Below, piece by piece: positions 1-9,347 of a DNA stretch of 64,000 nucleotides (the stretch's first letter is position 1; every line of letters starts with the position of its first letter). The stretch spans positions 158,370 through 222,369 of the forward strand of contig JAMLHW010000007.1 of assembly GCA_023954475.1 (NCBI GenBank), given 5' to 3'. The position numbers were made by a program, and so were the translations under genes. Under the pieces are notes generated by a model. That model was not told the origin of the DNA, searched no databases, and worked only from the letters and a program-made list of their open reading frames with translations. This DNA comes from Anaerolineae bacterium. GTDB taxonomy: Bacteria > Chloroflexota > Anaerolineae > Promineifilales > Promineifilaceae.

Positions 1-706
1 GCTTTTCCGGTCGCACCCGGCTGTCAAACACGCCGCGATTCATGATCGGCTTGCCATCGACGTAACTCGGAAAGTCCCAGTAGTAACCCTGCAGCCGGTC
101 GGTCATGCGTGTGAAATCAAAGACCGCAACGCCATTCTCAAATTCCCATGTCTCGGCCGGATTTTCCGGCGTATCGACTTCCAGCAAGCGTGCCACACGC
201 GAATCATCATCCCATTTCAGGCGGCGGCGCACAAAGCTCTTTGATCCATCGGCCGCAACGACAATTTTGGCGTGAATAATGGCTTTTTCAGTTCTGACTT
301 CGACATAATCCTGCTTGTGGATAACATCCTCTACCGCCTCGCCCTGGCGTACAGTAGCGCCGCGCGCTTCGACCTGCTGCAGCAGCCAATGGTCAAATTC
401 GCGGCGACGTACAATGCGAAATACGGGATTGCCGTAGAAAGAGTAGCTCTTGTCTTGATAGGTCAGCCTGACTTCATTGACGGGAAAATTATTCGGTTCA
501 AACGGCAGCCCGAGATCGGCCAGAATATTTTGGCCCATGTGTGTGATACCGCCGCCACACAGCTTATCGCGGGGATGGATAGCTTTATCGACCATCAGGA
601 TACGATCTGCCCACGCCTGGTCTTTTTGAATCAGGTGCAGTGCCAGTGACGAACCGGATGGCCCTGTCCCAATAATTAAAACATCTACATATTCAATATC
701 CTGCAT
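1..706 (-). CDS. FAD-dependent oxidoreductase, geranylgeranyl-reductase family (3' end outside window)
   Basis: The reading frame starts at an ATG at 706, preceded by a GAGGAG ribosome binding site, and runs open to the left edge (235 codons seen). The N-terminus reads VDVLIIGTGPSGSSLALHL, a Rossmann FAD-binding GxGxxG segment. It is followed by DKLCGGGITHMG, the conserved segment of geranylgeranyl reductase/ChlP-type flavoproteins, and by VVAADGSKSFVRRRL, the second FAD motif (GD/ADGxxS). Known members of the family reduce isoprenoid double bonds of lipids or quinones, or hydroxylate aromatic rings; the substrate here cannot be told. It points away from the next gene's 3' end and is separated from it by a hairpin repeat at 730-761. 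The C-terminal catalytic half is missing from the window. Confidence 0.8.
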   Translation of the reverse strand, partial: MQDIEYVDVLIIGTGPSGSSLALHLIQKDQAWADRILMVDKAIHPRDKLCGGGITHMGQNILADLGLPFEPNNFPVNEVRLTYQDKSYSFYGNPVFRIVRRREFDHWLLQQVEARGATVRQGEAVEDVIHKQDYVEVRTEKAIIHAKIVVAADGSKSFVRRRLKWDDDSRVARLLEVDTPENPAETWEFENGVAVFDFTRMTDRLQGYYWDFPSYVDGKPIMNRGVFDSRVRPEK

Positions 707-729
707 CAACTACTCCTCATTTACGCTGA

Positions 730-761
730 GAAACCGAGTTTTTCCGCAAAAACCCGGTTTC
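730..761. repeat. Hairpin repeat, GAAACCGAGTTTTT type
   Basis: The arms GAAACCGAGTTTTT and AAAAACCCGGTTTC pair over 14 positions with one A-C mismatch and a 4-nt loop. A perfect copy lies at 17801-17831. It lies between the end of the membrane-protein gene ending at 800 and the start of the oxidoreductase at 706, so it may also end transcription. Confidence 0.6.
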
Positions 762-799
762 ATCCGATGCCTGATTATAATGATTGATGGGCGAGTGAG

Positions 800-2815
800 C
801 TAATTTAGAGGGCGGCAAGGTGAGATGGTCACGGGAAAAGCGTTGTCGGGGAGCGACGTTCCAGCGCTGTCCGCAGCAGGGTAACGGGTTGCAGTAGTGA
901 AATCGTAAGCGCCGATGACGAGCGATTGTGCGACAGCATCGTGTGGCAATTGAATGGTGCGATGGTCGATGATCTGTTGTCCGCTATTCAAATTGAGCAG
1001 TTCGGGACGAATGGAGAGCGGTGGGCGGTCGATTTGGGCAATGAGCCGGGCGTCGGCATCGAGCAGTTGGGCGAAAAGTGAGAGTGTCGGCGGCATATCG
1101 CTGGTTGGTTGGAGTGTGATCTCGGCCGATACGACACCATCACACAGCACCGCTTCGGCCGAAACCAGCCCATACGGCCCGATCAGCCCGGCCCATGCTT
1201 CACCGTCACCATCTGCGTTGACAATCCGACCCGTCCATTGTGGCTGCGGACCTTCCGGCGTGTAGTATGTCACAAAGAAATTGTTGTCGTGTTCCCAATC
1301 AATCGCTGCCCACGGTGCCTGATTGTGAACGGCATAACCGTAACCCGCATCGGTCAAGAGTTCGTCGAGTTGAACGGCTGCATTCGGCCGATTGCCCCCC
1401 AGATTGTGATCGAGCCATTCCTCAAAAAACAGATAATCACCCAACTGCTGCACAAATTCGGCACCGAGTGGATACGTGTTGCGTGCCGGAGCCGTCCACT
1501 GCGGGAAATTGACGACAACGACACCTTCATCGATCGGTCGGTCAGCCAGCGTCGTTGCTAGCACCTGTGCAGCGGCTGTCAGATCAGCATACGCTTGAAG
1601 TCGGTCGCGCACAAACGCCCAGTTAGTCACAAAAATGACGGTGATGATGGCAAGTCCCGTAAAGACAAGCAGTGCAGACAAGCGCGGATTTTTCTCTGGT
1701 TTCGCTGTGTCTTCTCGCGTTTTTCGGGTGAACATCGCTTCGAGCAGCACAGGCCAGACGATTGCCAGCCCCACGCTGCCCAAATAGAGCAAACGCGGGC
1801 CGCGTGTCAGATAACTCGACGGCAGGGGAATGGCAATCAAGACAGATGCTGTCAGCCACCAGCCCCAACCAAAGACGAGTGCAGGCCAGAAGCGCCGCCA
1901 CGCGAATAGGGTGAGCAGAACGGTGACGGCAACGGCGACGAAGATGATGGTTTCGGCCGAAATACCATCCACCCATCGTGCCAACCACGTCAACGGATAC
2001 GCTGCCGCTTGCAGCAAATACAACACCTTTTGCCACAAATCACCCGATTCGGCAGCTAATTGCGGGGCACGGGTGATTGGCAGGAATTGGTAAAGGATGT
2101 AGTAGCTGAGTCCGGCAACGACGAATAGGACAGGCGGCAGCCAGAAACGGCGACTCAGAACAGTGTCACGGCGGGTTTTCCAATCGGCCGAATGCAGTCC
2201 CCACACCGGATCAGCAATCTGCATCAGTCCCGCAAACACGCCGAACAAAATCACCGACTCATGTGTCAGCAAACCCAGGACAAAAATCAACGCCGTTACG
2301 ATCCACCAGATCGCCTTCTCCGTTTGTCGCGCCGTCAAATACGTGTGCAGACCGAGCAAAATCAGGCCGACCAGCGCAGGATGCACGTTGTGGCCATACA
2401 CAGCAACCGCCTGATAGGAGAATGGAAAAATGGCAAAAAGCAGACCAGACAGCGTTGCGCGACCCAGTTTGCGCCAGAGTCGCCACGTCAACCACGTCAG
2501 CAATGCCGCATTGACGCCGTGTTGGACAATGTTAATGCCATGCAGCAGCCAGTTGGGATAGCCACCAAACAGGTAACGCACCAGAATCAGAGGGAAGAAG
2601 GTCATCGGCCGATAAAAACCAAAGTCGGCCGTCGGCAGCCACACAGAAACGAGATCGAGGTTGCCCGCAATACGGATATGCAACAGCGTGTCGTAAATCA
2701 GCGGCAGGCGCAAGGTGGGCCAATACAGCACAATCGCCACCATTGCGGTGGCGATACAAGCCAAAAGCACAAGCCAGCGATTGTCAATGTCGTTTCGCGC
2801 CATCCGCCCTTCCAT
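800..2815 (-). CDS. Large polytopic membrane protein, GT-C glycosyltransferase-like
   Basis: 671 residues with about ten hydrophobic segments in the first 410 residues, followed by a soluble C-terminal domain of about 260 residues. The N-terminal part carries an acidic residue after TM1 (IYDTLLHIR), then FYRPMTFF and HGINIVQHGVNA. That order (D in the first loop, YRP, then HxxN/HxxN) is typical of GT-C lipid-linked glycosyltransferases and TMTC/DUF1736-like proteins. It starts 2 nt after the mutL stop. The ATG at 2803 has a better ribosome binding site (GGAAGGG) than the one at 2815 and may be the true start. No specific substrate can be assigned. Confidence 0.65.
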   Translation of the reverse strand: MEGRMARNDIDNRWLVLLACIATAMVAIVLYWPTLRLPLIYDTLLHIRIAGNLDLVSVWLPTADFGFYRPMTFFPLILVRYLFGGYPNWLLHGINIVQHGVNAALLTWLTWRLWRKLGRATLSGLLFAIFPFSYQAVAVYGHNVHPALVGLILLGLHTYLTARQTEKAIWWIVTALIFVLGLLTHESVILFGVFAGLMQIADPVWGLHSADWKTRRDTVLSRRFWLPPVLFVVAGLSYYILYQFLPITRAPQLAAESGDLWQKVLYLLQAAAYPLTWLARWVDGISAETIIFVAVAVTVLLTLFAWRRFWPALVFGWGWWLTASVLIAIPLPSSYLTRGPRLLYLGSVGLAIVWPVLLEAMFTRKTREDTAKPEKNPRLSALLVFTGLAIITVIFVTNWAFVRDRLQAYADLTAAAQVLATTLADRPIDEGVVVVNFPQWTAPARNTYPLGAEFVQQLGDYLFFEEWLDHNLGGNRPNAAVQLDELLTDAGYGYAVHNQAPWAAIDWEHDNNFFVTYYTPEGPQPQWTGRIVNADGDGEAWAGLIGPYGLVSAEAVLCDGVVSAEITLQPTSDMPPTLSLFAQLLDADARLIAQIDRPPLSIRPELLNLNSGQQIIDHRTIQLPHDAVAQSLVIGAYDFTTATRYPAADSAGTSLPDNAFPVTISPCRPLN

Positions 2816-2817
2816 AC

Positions 2818-4599
2818 CTACATTCGGCCGAATTCACGTGCCAGTTGCGCCACCGACAAATGGATCATCGTCGGCCGACCATGCGGACAGGTGTGCGGAT
2901 TGGCGCACGCTTCCAACTGACGCACCATCGCCTCCATTTCCTGCCCCGACAACGTCTGCCCCTGCTTCACCGACGCCGTTTTGCACACACGCTTGATGAT
3001 CTGGGCTTCAATCGTCTCTTGCAGTGGCTGCGCGTCCTGTTCCAACTCCTCAACCACAGACAACACGGCCTTGACCGGATCGGTGCGCGACAGCAGCGCC
3101 GGAATCGCGCGCACCATAAACGTATTCGGACCAAACGGCTCGATTTGGAATCCCAAACCCGCCAACCGCTCAATTTGCGCTTCCAGCAATGTTGCTTGCG
3201 CCGGTGTCAGTTGAATCGTTGCCCCGGCTACCAGACCTTGCGATGCAATGGTGTGATTGGCTTGCGCAGCCATGAACTGTTCGTAAATGATGCGCTCATG
3301 AGCGGCATGCTGGTCGATGAGAAAGAGGCCGTCCGGCCCTTCGGTGATGATATACGATGCACCGACTTGCCCCACGACGCGCATAATCGGCAGTTGTTTA
3401 CCGCCGAGTAGCGTCGCCGGTTCGTCTTCGGCCGAATCGCCATAACCAATCTCCACATCCGGCCCTGCCGGGTGCGGCAAATCAAACGGAGCCTGATTCG
3501 GCCGAACAAACGCCTGTCTGTCCAGCGAACCGCCCCAACCGGCCACATTCGCCGTCGGCGTCAATTGCGCAAACGGACGCACTGGCGTCTGCACGACCAG
3601 CGCATCGCGCACAGCGCGTTGCACAGCGCCAAACACGCGATTGCCGTCGCGGAAGCGCACTTCAGTCTTGGTCGGATGCACATTCACATCGACCAGCTCG
3701 TGCGCCATCGTCACAAATACGACCGCCATCGGATAGCGACCCACCGGCAGCAGCGTATGATATGCCTGCACAATGGCGAATGTCAGCCGCGTGTCTTTTA
3801 TCCAGCGCCCGTTGACAAACAACGTGATCTGATTGCGATTTGCACGGTGCAGACTGGGCGGACCAACGAAACCGGAAACGATTATAGATGATTGGCTGCT
3901 GGTTGCCGGCTGATGACCGTCGTTATCGTCAATAGACAATAACAGTCGGGCAACATCTGCACCGTATACTGCGACGAGCACATCGCGCACGCTGCCGTTG
4001 CCACTGCTTTGGAAACTAATGCGGCCATCGTGGGTCAAGCGAAAGCGAATCTGCGGATATGCGAGCGCGTAATGGGTGACAATTTCGTCGATAACGCGTT
4101 TTTCCGTGGTGATCGATTTGAGGAATTTGAGCCGCGCCGGCGTGTTGTAAAAGAGATTTTCGACGGCAATCACAGTGCCCTGTGGTGCGCCGACATTGTC
4201 TTGGCTGCGCCGATGTCCCCCTTCCAGGGCCAGACGCACGCCGGTTGTGGCTTCGCGGCTGCGCGTGACGACGGTGACGTGGCTGACGGAGGCGATGGCG
4301 GCGAGTGCTTCGCCGCGAAATCCGAGTGTGCGGATCGCAGTCAATGATTCGGCCGAATCCAGTTTCGATGTCGCATGGCGCAAAAACGCTAATTCAACCT
4401 CTTCGGCCGCAATGCCGTCGCCGTCATCGGCCACTTGAATCAGCTTGCGCCCTCCCTCACGGACATCGACATTGATCGTCGTTGCACCGGCATCAATCGC
4501 ATTTTCGACCAATTCCTTAACGGCCGAAGCCGGTCGTTCGACTACTTCACCTGCCGCAATCTGCGATGCCAATTGTTCCGACAACACCTTGATTTGCAT
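2818..4599 (-). CDS. mutL: DNA mismatch repair protein MutL
   Basis: 593 residues, normal length. The GHKL ATPase motifs are intact: ELVENAIDAGAT, DDGDGI, HATSKL and TLGFRGEALAAIASVS. The C-terminal domain keeps the metal-dependent nicking motif DQHAAHER (DQHA-x2-E class) and the zinc-site element CPHGRP near the end, so this is an endonuclease-type MutL as in organisms without MutH. No mutS lies in the window. The stop codon overlaps a copy of the iterated palindrome (last codons TTC GGC CGA ATG), and five further copies lie within the gene. An extended -10 box sits six bases before the ATG, which suggests a leaderless message. Confidence 0.96.
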   Translation of the reverse strand: MQIKVLSEQLASQIAAGEVVERPASAVKELVENAIDAGATTINVDVREGGRKLIQVADDGDGIAAEEVELAFLRHATSKLDSAESLTAIRTLGFRGEALAAIASVSHVTVVTRSREATTGVRLALEGGHRRSQDNVGAPQGTVIAVENLFYNTPARLKFLKSITTEKRVIDEIVTHYALAYPQIRFRLTHDGRISFQSSGNGSVRDVLVAVYGADVARLLLSIDDNDGHQPATSSQSSIIVSGFVGPPSLHRANRNQITLFVNGRWIKDTRLTFAIVQAYHTLLPVGRYPMAVVFVTMAHELVDVNVHPTKTEVRFRDGNRVFGAVQRAVRDALVVQTPVRPFAQLTPTANVAGWGGSLDRQAFVRPNQAPFDLPHPAGPDVEIGYGDSAEDEPATLLGGKQLPIMRVVGQVGASYIITEGPDGLFLIDQHAAHERIIYEQFMAAQANHTIASQGLVAGATIQLTPAQATLLEAQIERLAGLGFQIEPFGPNTFMVRAIPALLSRTDPVKAVLSVVEELEQDAQPLQETIEAQIIKRVCKTASVKQGQTLSGQEMEAMVRQLEACANPHTCPHGRPTMIHLSVAQLAREFGRM

Positions 4600-4605
4600 G
4601 GCGCG

Positions 4606-4611
4606 ATTATA
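4606..4611 (-). promoter_or_regulatory. Extended -10 promoter of mutL, probably leaderless
   Basis: On the minus strand TGC-TATAAT is followed by CGCGCC and the mutL ATG. With a normal spacing the transcript would start on or next to the A of the ATG, leaving no room for a Shine-Dalgarno site, and none is present. The same arrangement recurs at 60412-60417. Confidence 0.6.
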
Positions 4612-4850
4612 GCACAGGCAACCCTGTCACAGCGGTACAATAAGATGGCATTTAGATCGGGAGGCGTAACAATAAATGGGTAAATGTGTGATCTGTTGCG
4701 CCGTTCGCCGTTGAACAGTTCATTAGTTCAACTCATACGAACGCTGCATAAAGCGACTCAGCCGCAGCCAGTTCCAACAAGCTCAGCCGTCAGAATATCG
4801 CGTAGGTGCGTCAGTCCAGATTTAGTTGTGGTTCCGCCTTCAGTACTGAC

Positions 4851-5663
4851 TCACTCCGACCCAACTTCATCGCCCACTGATGTCTCTTCCAACAATTGCT
4901 GCAACAATTGCTTAACTTCAGCTACATCCTTAACCATTTGGTCGAAGTCATCTTGCCGACTGGACCCGCCTTGAAAGCTCTGCGTCACATAACTCGTCGC
5001 AACTGCCACAATGATGATACCGAGTATCGTAATAATGCCGGCTAATGTCCGACCTTGAAATGTGACCGGCACAAAATCACCATATCCGACTGTCGTAATC
5101 GTGATCAAGCCCCAGTAAAACCCCTCAGTAACTGTATCAATTTCTGCGCCCGGTGCACCAGATTCAAAACGGACGATCAGAAAACTGGAAATGACCAGTA
5201 AAACACCGCCGATCAAAATCATACCTAACAACGTACCGCGTGCGCGTTGGCGAATAACATCTGTCCACAACTGCCGTCCGGAGCGCATTCGCAGCCTGTG
5301 CAGAATTTGTACAAGCCTGATGAGTCGCGCAAAGCGTACCAGATTGAAAATCGGTGGCATACTCGGAAAGACTGGTATGCCTGCCAACAGCGCAATCCAA
5401 CCCCAACGCATGTATTCCAATTTGTGTTTGGCACGAAAGAAATTAAAGATAAAGTCAGCCATGAATGCCAGCGCGAGAAAAATATCGACAAAACTGATAA
5501 ACACATATTCCTGGCTGTCATGGGGAAGAATGAGCAACGCAATGATATTGAGCAACGAGATGAATGCTAGTGCTGCCAAAAACAAATCATACAAGGTACT
5601 TTTCTGTTCGGTGGCATCATCTTCCAGCTCAGTAGTGGGTGTCTGGTTCAGTTTTTCGGGCAT
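4851..5663 (-). CDS. Voltage-gated-type potassium channel (six-TM ion transporter)
   Basis: 270 residues. Hydrophobic segments S1-S4 run from about residue 25 to 135. S4 is positively charged (RFARLIRLVQILHRLRMR). They are followed by S5, a pore helix and the selectivity filter TITTVGYGD at about residue 195, then S6. The last 40 residues are acidic and helical (KDVAEVKQLLQQLLEE), possibly a coiled coil for tetramer assembly. No RCK/TrkA domain is present. It has a clear GAGAGG ribosome binding site. It is transcribed on its own, between mutL and the divergent two-component genes. Confidence 0.88.
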   Translation of the reverse strand: MPEKLNQTPTTELEDDATEQKSTLYDLFLAALAFISLLNIIALLILPHDSQEYVFISFVDIFLALAFMADFIFNFFRAKHKLEYMRWGWIALLAGIPVFPSMPPIFNLVRFARLIRLVQILHRLRMRSGRQLWTDVIRQRARGTLLGMILIGGVLLVISSFLIVRFESGAPGAEIDTVTEGFYWGLITITTVGYGDFVPVTFQGRTLAGIITILGIIIVAVATSYVTQSFQGGSSRQDDFDQMVKDVAEVKQLLQQLLEETSVGDEVGSE

Positions 5664-5881
5664 TAACTCTACCTCTCTGACTTTCTAATGCCAGTATACG
5701 CAAGGTGCTTGATTCAGCAAGCGAGACGACAGTTTCTGATCTATATTGATGTACAGCGATGTGTTACTGTCTGACAGGTCGATTGTTTGTCCATCAATTT
5801 CGGCCGAACCATCGCGCCACACTGTGCTAAACTAGAGATAGTCTGCTCTCGTCAATCAGGCGGAGACAGTAGACAGACGAT

Positions 5882-6658
5882 ATGACGACATCCGAACCAA
5901 TTTCTGGGATGAGTGACAACGCTCGCAATGCACTGGAAGCCACACTGGCTGCCGAAAACGCCCGCCTGCGACATCAAGCCGCCCAACTGGCAGTTGTCGA
6001 GGAACGCAATCGGCTGGCACGTGAACTGCACGACTCAGTCACACAATCGCTTTACAGTGCATCGCTATTTGCTACGGCGGCGCAACGTGTCGCTGCATCC
6101 GGCGATCTCGAACAAACACAGCAATTTGTTGCCGAGGTAGCTCATACCACACAACAGGCGCTAAAAGAGATGCGTTTACTCGTACACAAATTGCGCCCGT
6201 CGCTACTGGAAGATCAAGGGCTTGTCGCCGCACTACAGCATCGTCTACGAGCAGTTGAGGGTCGAGCAGGCGTTTCTTACGCATTTTCGGCCGAAAATCT
6301 TCCGCGTTATTCGCGCACGCTGGAAGACGCTGCCTATTTCATCGCACAAGAAGCACTCAACAACGCTTTGCGCCATGCCATGGCCGGTTACGTCGAGGTC
6401 ATTCTGGAACCACTGTCCGATGGCTTGCACCTTACCGTGCGTGACAACGGCTGCGGCTTTGACCCCAACAACGCAGCCGATAGTGGCGGTCTGGGATTGA
6501 TCAGCATGCGCGAACGAGCTGCGGACCTGGACGGCTATGTCACCATCACATCACGTTCCGAGCCTGAAGAATCGCGAGGCACGTGCCTGACAGTTATGTT
6601 GCATGAATCGGCCGAATCCGAGATAGAACATCAGACAGACCGGCAACAAACCGGGTGA
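5882..6658 (+). CDS. Soluble sensor histidine kinase, HisKA_3 (NarL-partner) type
   Basis: 258 residues, no membrane segment. A short helical N-terminus leads into the dimerisation/phosphoacceptor motif RLARELHDSVTQSL with His50. The HATPase_c domain follows, with the N box (AQEALNNALRHA), G1 (DNGCGFDP) and G2 (GGLGLISMRERA). It lacks any recognisable sensor domain, so its input must come from a partner or from the N-terminal coiled region. The cognate regulator starts 9 nt downstream. Two palindrome copies lie within the gene. Confidence 0.9.
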   Translation: MTTSEPISGMSDNARNALEATLAAENARLRHQAAQLAVVEERNRLARELHDSVTQSLYSASLFATAAQRVAASGDLEQTQQFVAEVAHTTQQALKEMRLLVHKLRPSLLEDQGLVAALQHRLRAVEGRAGVSYAFSAENLPRYSRTLEDAAYFIAQEALNNALRHAMAGYVEVILEPLSDGLHLTVRDNGCGFDPNNAADSGGLGLISMRERAADLDGYVTITSRSEPEESRGTCLTVMLHESAESEIEHQTDRQQTG

Positions 6659-6667
6659 ACAATCCTT

Positions 6668-7333
6668 ATGGATGAGACAATACGCATCTTTCTGGCAGAC
6701 GACCATGCTGTCGTTTTGCGCGGCTTACAGGCATTGATCGGCACTGAACCCGACATGGAAGTAGTCGGAACAGCCAATAATGGTCGTAGCGCTGTCACCG
6801 GCGTCAGTAACACCCAACCCGATGTGGTCATTCTCGATCTGGAAATGCCCCACATGACCGGTCTCGAAGCAATTGAGCCGATCAAAGCGGCCCATCCACC
6901 GGTCAAAATCCTGATCGTAACCAGCTTCAGTGATGACGAACATGTCTTTACGGCAATCAAGCGCGGTGCCCTCGGTTACCTGCTCAAAGATGCTTCCCCA
7001 GAAGAGCTATTGCGTGCGATTCGCGATGTTCATGCTGAAAAAACGACATTGCATCCGGATATCGCCCTCAAGTTAATCCGCGAACTGAAGGGGCAACCAC
7101 AAAACGCGCCTGACTCCGACATTGAACCGCTTACTGAACGTGAAATAGAAGTGTTGCAGCTCATCGCTCGTGGTTGGTCCAACCAGCAAATAGCAACCCA
7201 TCTCGTCATCAGCGAGCGCACCGTGCGCACCCATATCAGCAACATCCTCGGCAAATTGCATCTGGCCAATCGCACACAAGCGGCACTCTACGCCATGCGC
7301 GAAGGGTTGGCCCGGCTTGATGATGGCGCATAG
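6668..7333 (+). CDS. Response regulator, NarL/LuxR family
   Basis: 221 residues. The receiver domain has the acidic pair DD at 11-12, phosphoacceptor Asp57 in VILDLEMP and the conserved Lys in YLLKDAS. The C-terminal LuxR-type HTH (LTEREIEVLQLIARGWSNQQIATHLVISERTVRTHISNIL in outline, about residues 150-200) is complete. It is almost certainly the partner of the kinase just upstream (same strand, 9 nt gap). Confidence 0.93.
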   Translation: MDETIRIFLADDHAVVLRGLQALIGTEPDMEVVGTANNGRSAVTGVSNTQPDVVILDLEMPHMTGLEAIEPIKAAHPPVKILIVTSFSDDEHVFTAIKRGALGYLLKDASPEELLRAIRDVHAEKTTLHPDIALKLIRELKGQPQNAPDSDIEPLTEREIEVLQLIARGWSNQQIATHLVISERTVRTHISNILGKLHLANRTQAALYAMREGLARLDDGA

Positions 7334-7444
7334 CCCTGCCCGACTTTTCTACGTCATTTGTTGTAACGTGAATAGACTTTTCGGCCGATTTTCTGCGTCC
7401 GGCATCGCGGTATCCTTCGCACATCTCATTGGGAGGTCGGGTGT

Positions 7445-8065
7445 ATGGCGCAACCGATTCGGACATTGTTGGCTGACGATTACGCCGTTGTGCGGCAGGG
7501 AATACGCGCCATCCTCTCACTCGATCCCGACATTGTCGTTGTCGGCGAAGCAGAAGACGGGCGCGCAGCCATTCGTTTAGCTGAAGAATTGCAGCCGGAT
7601 GTACTGGTAATCGACATGGTCATGCCCCATTACGATGGGCTGGCAGCTATCAAACGCATTCGCCCCATTTGTCCCGATATACGCATCATTGCGCTGAGCG
7701 ATTTTTCCGAACCGGAGCGCATACAAGCTGTCGTCGCTGCCGGTGCGGATGGTTACCTGCCAAAAGATAGCGACCACGATCAGATCGCGTTGGCGATCCA
7801 CAGCGTTATGGCTGGACGACCGTTTTTCAGTCCACGCGTCATTGAACAGATGCACAGCGCACCGCCACTGCCCTCGCCCACTTTAGATACCGATGATCGC
7901 GCCTTGCTCGCTCTGGTTGGTCAAGCGTACAATGACGATGAGATTGCGGCGGCCAGAGCCATGACTCCGGAAGAGACAATGGCACGGCTTGACGATCTGT
8001 ATACCGAACTGCATTTGCGCAGCCGTGCACATGCCGCCCTCTACGCCATCCGTCAAAAATTGTAG
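7445..8065 (+). CDS. NarL-type response regulator with decayed DNA-binding domain
   Basis: 206 residues. The receiver is complete: DD at 11-12, Asp57 in VIDMVMP, Lys in YLPKDS. The C-terminal part aligns in length and in its end (LHLRSRAHAALYAIRQKL against LHLANRTQAALYAMREGL of the upstream regulator). However, the helix-turn-helix core LTxREIEVL...SERTVRTHI has become DDRALLALV...TPEETMARLDDL. DNA contact residues are therefore lost or changed. It probably arose by duplication of the preceding regulator gene and may act by protein contacts or as a phosphate sink. A palindrome copy lies in the 111-bp gap before it. Confidence 0.8.
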   Translation: MAQPIRTLLADDYAVVRQGIRAILSLDPDIVVVGEAEDGRAAIRLAEELQPDVLVIDMVMPHYDGLAAIKRIRPICPDIRIIALSDFSEPERIQAVVAAGADGYLPKDSDHDQIALAIHSVMAGRPFFSPRVIEQMHSAPPLPSPTLDTDDRALLALVGQAYNDDEIAAARAMTPEETMARLDDLYTELHLRSRAHAALYAIRQKL

Positions 8066-8086
8066 ACAAAACCACACACTTCGCAC

Positions 8087-9160
8087 ATGACATTACCTAT
8101 TCTCAATTTGCACGGTACGCCTTTTGAACAAGGCTTACTTCATGGACGCCAATTACGCGATGCCATTTTGCACAATGTCGCGCTTTATCGCGAACGATTC
8201 TGGCTGGAAAGCCACATCGCCTGGCCCGACATTCTCGACCGCGCTGCACGTTATTTGCAAGCCATTGAGATTCAAAACGCAGATTACGCAGCCGGAATGG
8301 CCGGTATCGCGGCTGGTAGCGGCGTCGATCTAAACGTGATTGCGGCGCTCAATGTGCGCTACGAAATTCTCTATCACGAATTCAGCGTCATTCATGGGGC
8401 TGATGGTTGCACAGCGTTTGTAATTGAACCGAGCCGTTCGGCCGATAATCAACTCTACTTCGCGCAAAACTGGGACTGGATTCCCGATACAGCTTGTGCC
8501 GTCGTCAGAACAACCGACACAAACGGCCATGTGACACTGGTATTTACTGAAACAGGCATCTTCGGCGGCAAAATCGGGATAAACAATGCCGGATTGGGCT
8601 TGATGATCAACGGGCTTAATTCCACCACTGACAATTGGGCTTCGCTGGAAAAGCCATTTCACGTGCGCTGCTATGAAATCTTGCAGCAACAGACATTCGA
8701 TGATGCTGTTGCTGTTATCACCGACACGCGCCGCGCCTGTTCTGCCAATTACATTATCGGTCATCGCGATGGACAGGTGGTCAATCTGGAAACGGCACCC
8801 GATGCAATACGCGCCACACACTGCCGCAACGGCTGTCTAGTCCATACCAATCATTTTATCGATCCTGAAAGCATGGGAATTCAGGTCGTGCGGCGCGTCG
8901 GTTCGTTTACCGTGCATCGCCTGAACCGCGCAGAGACATTGATCAACGGCAACAGGCGCATTAGTCAAGCCGACATTGAAGCGATTTTATCGGACCATGA
9001 CGGGTATCCCAATGCTGTCTGTCAACATCGTGACCCCAACGATCCGCCACACGAATGGGTTGTGACTGTGTCATCATTGATTCTCAATCTGACGCGCGGT
9101 ATGCTTTACGCGACCGATGGGACACCATGTACCCATCCGTTTGCAGCGATCGCACTCTGA
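8087..9160 (+). CDS. C45-family autoproteolytic acyltransferase/hydrolase (Ntn fold)
   Basis: 357 residues. The segment GADGCTAFVIEP fits the C45 family (acyl-CoA:6-aminopenicillanate acyltransferase type), with Cys108 as the expected N-terminal nucleophile freed by self-cleavage after Gly107. AQNWDW follows about 30 residues later, as in the family. Members make or break amide bonds (penicillin acyltransferase, choloylglycine-like amidases). There is no signal peptide, so it should act in the cytoplasm. Its substrate is unknown, and it lies upstream of a LysW-like/ATP-grasp pair. The start has no obvious ribosome binding site. Confidence 0.82.
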   Translation: MTLPILNLHGTPFEQGLLHGRQLRDAILHNVALYRERFWLESHIAWPDILDRAARYLQAIEIQNADYAAGMAGIAAGSGVDLNVIAALNVRYEILYHEFSVIHGADGCTAFVIEPSRSADNQLYFAQNWDWIPDTACAVVRTTDTNGHVTLVFTETGIFGGKIGINNAGLGLMINGLNSTTDNWASLEKPFHVRCYEILQQQTFDDAVAVITDTRRACSANYIIGHRDGQVVNLETAPDAIRATHCRNGCLVHTNHFIDPESMGIQVVRRVGSFTVHRLNRAETLINGNRRISQADIEAILSDHDGYPNAVCQHRDPNDPPHEWVVTVSSLILNLTRGMLYATDGTPCTHPFAAIAL

Positions 9161-9347
9161 TTCGGCCGAATCCCGTTTGTCATCGGTCAAATGACGTATT
9201 TCACGACAAATTTCAAATCAGACTTTCGGCCGATTTATGCTGCCGGCAAGTCACTTATACTTTTATCAATCTGGCTGGGATGGCGTAGCATGCCAAATTA
9301 AGCCGTTGACAATCAATTTGAAAGAAACTGTCTAAGGAGACACGATC

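Noticed and set aside
272..649. A 125-codon plus-strand frame near the left edge
   Set aside because: It lies opposite the FAD oxidoreductase, which has clear family motifs in the minus frame.
2192..2920. A 242-codon open frame on the plus strand opposite the large membrane protein and mutL
   Set aside because: It is antisense to two well-supported genes, has a Gln/His/Arg-rich composition typical of frame shadows and no ribosome binding site.
4710..4732. Terminator GTTGAAC/GTTCAAC after the K+ channel gene
   Set aside because: The stem is only 7 bp and no T-run follows on the minus strand.
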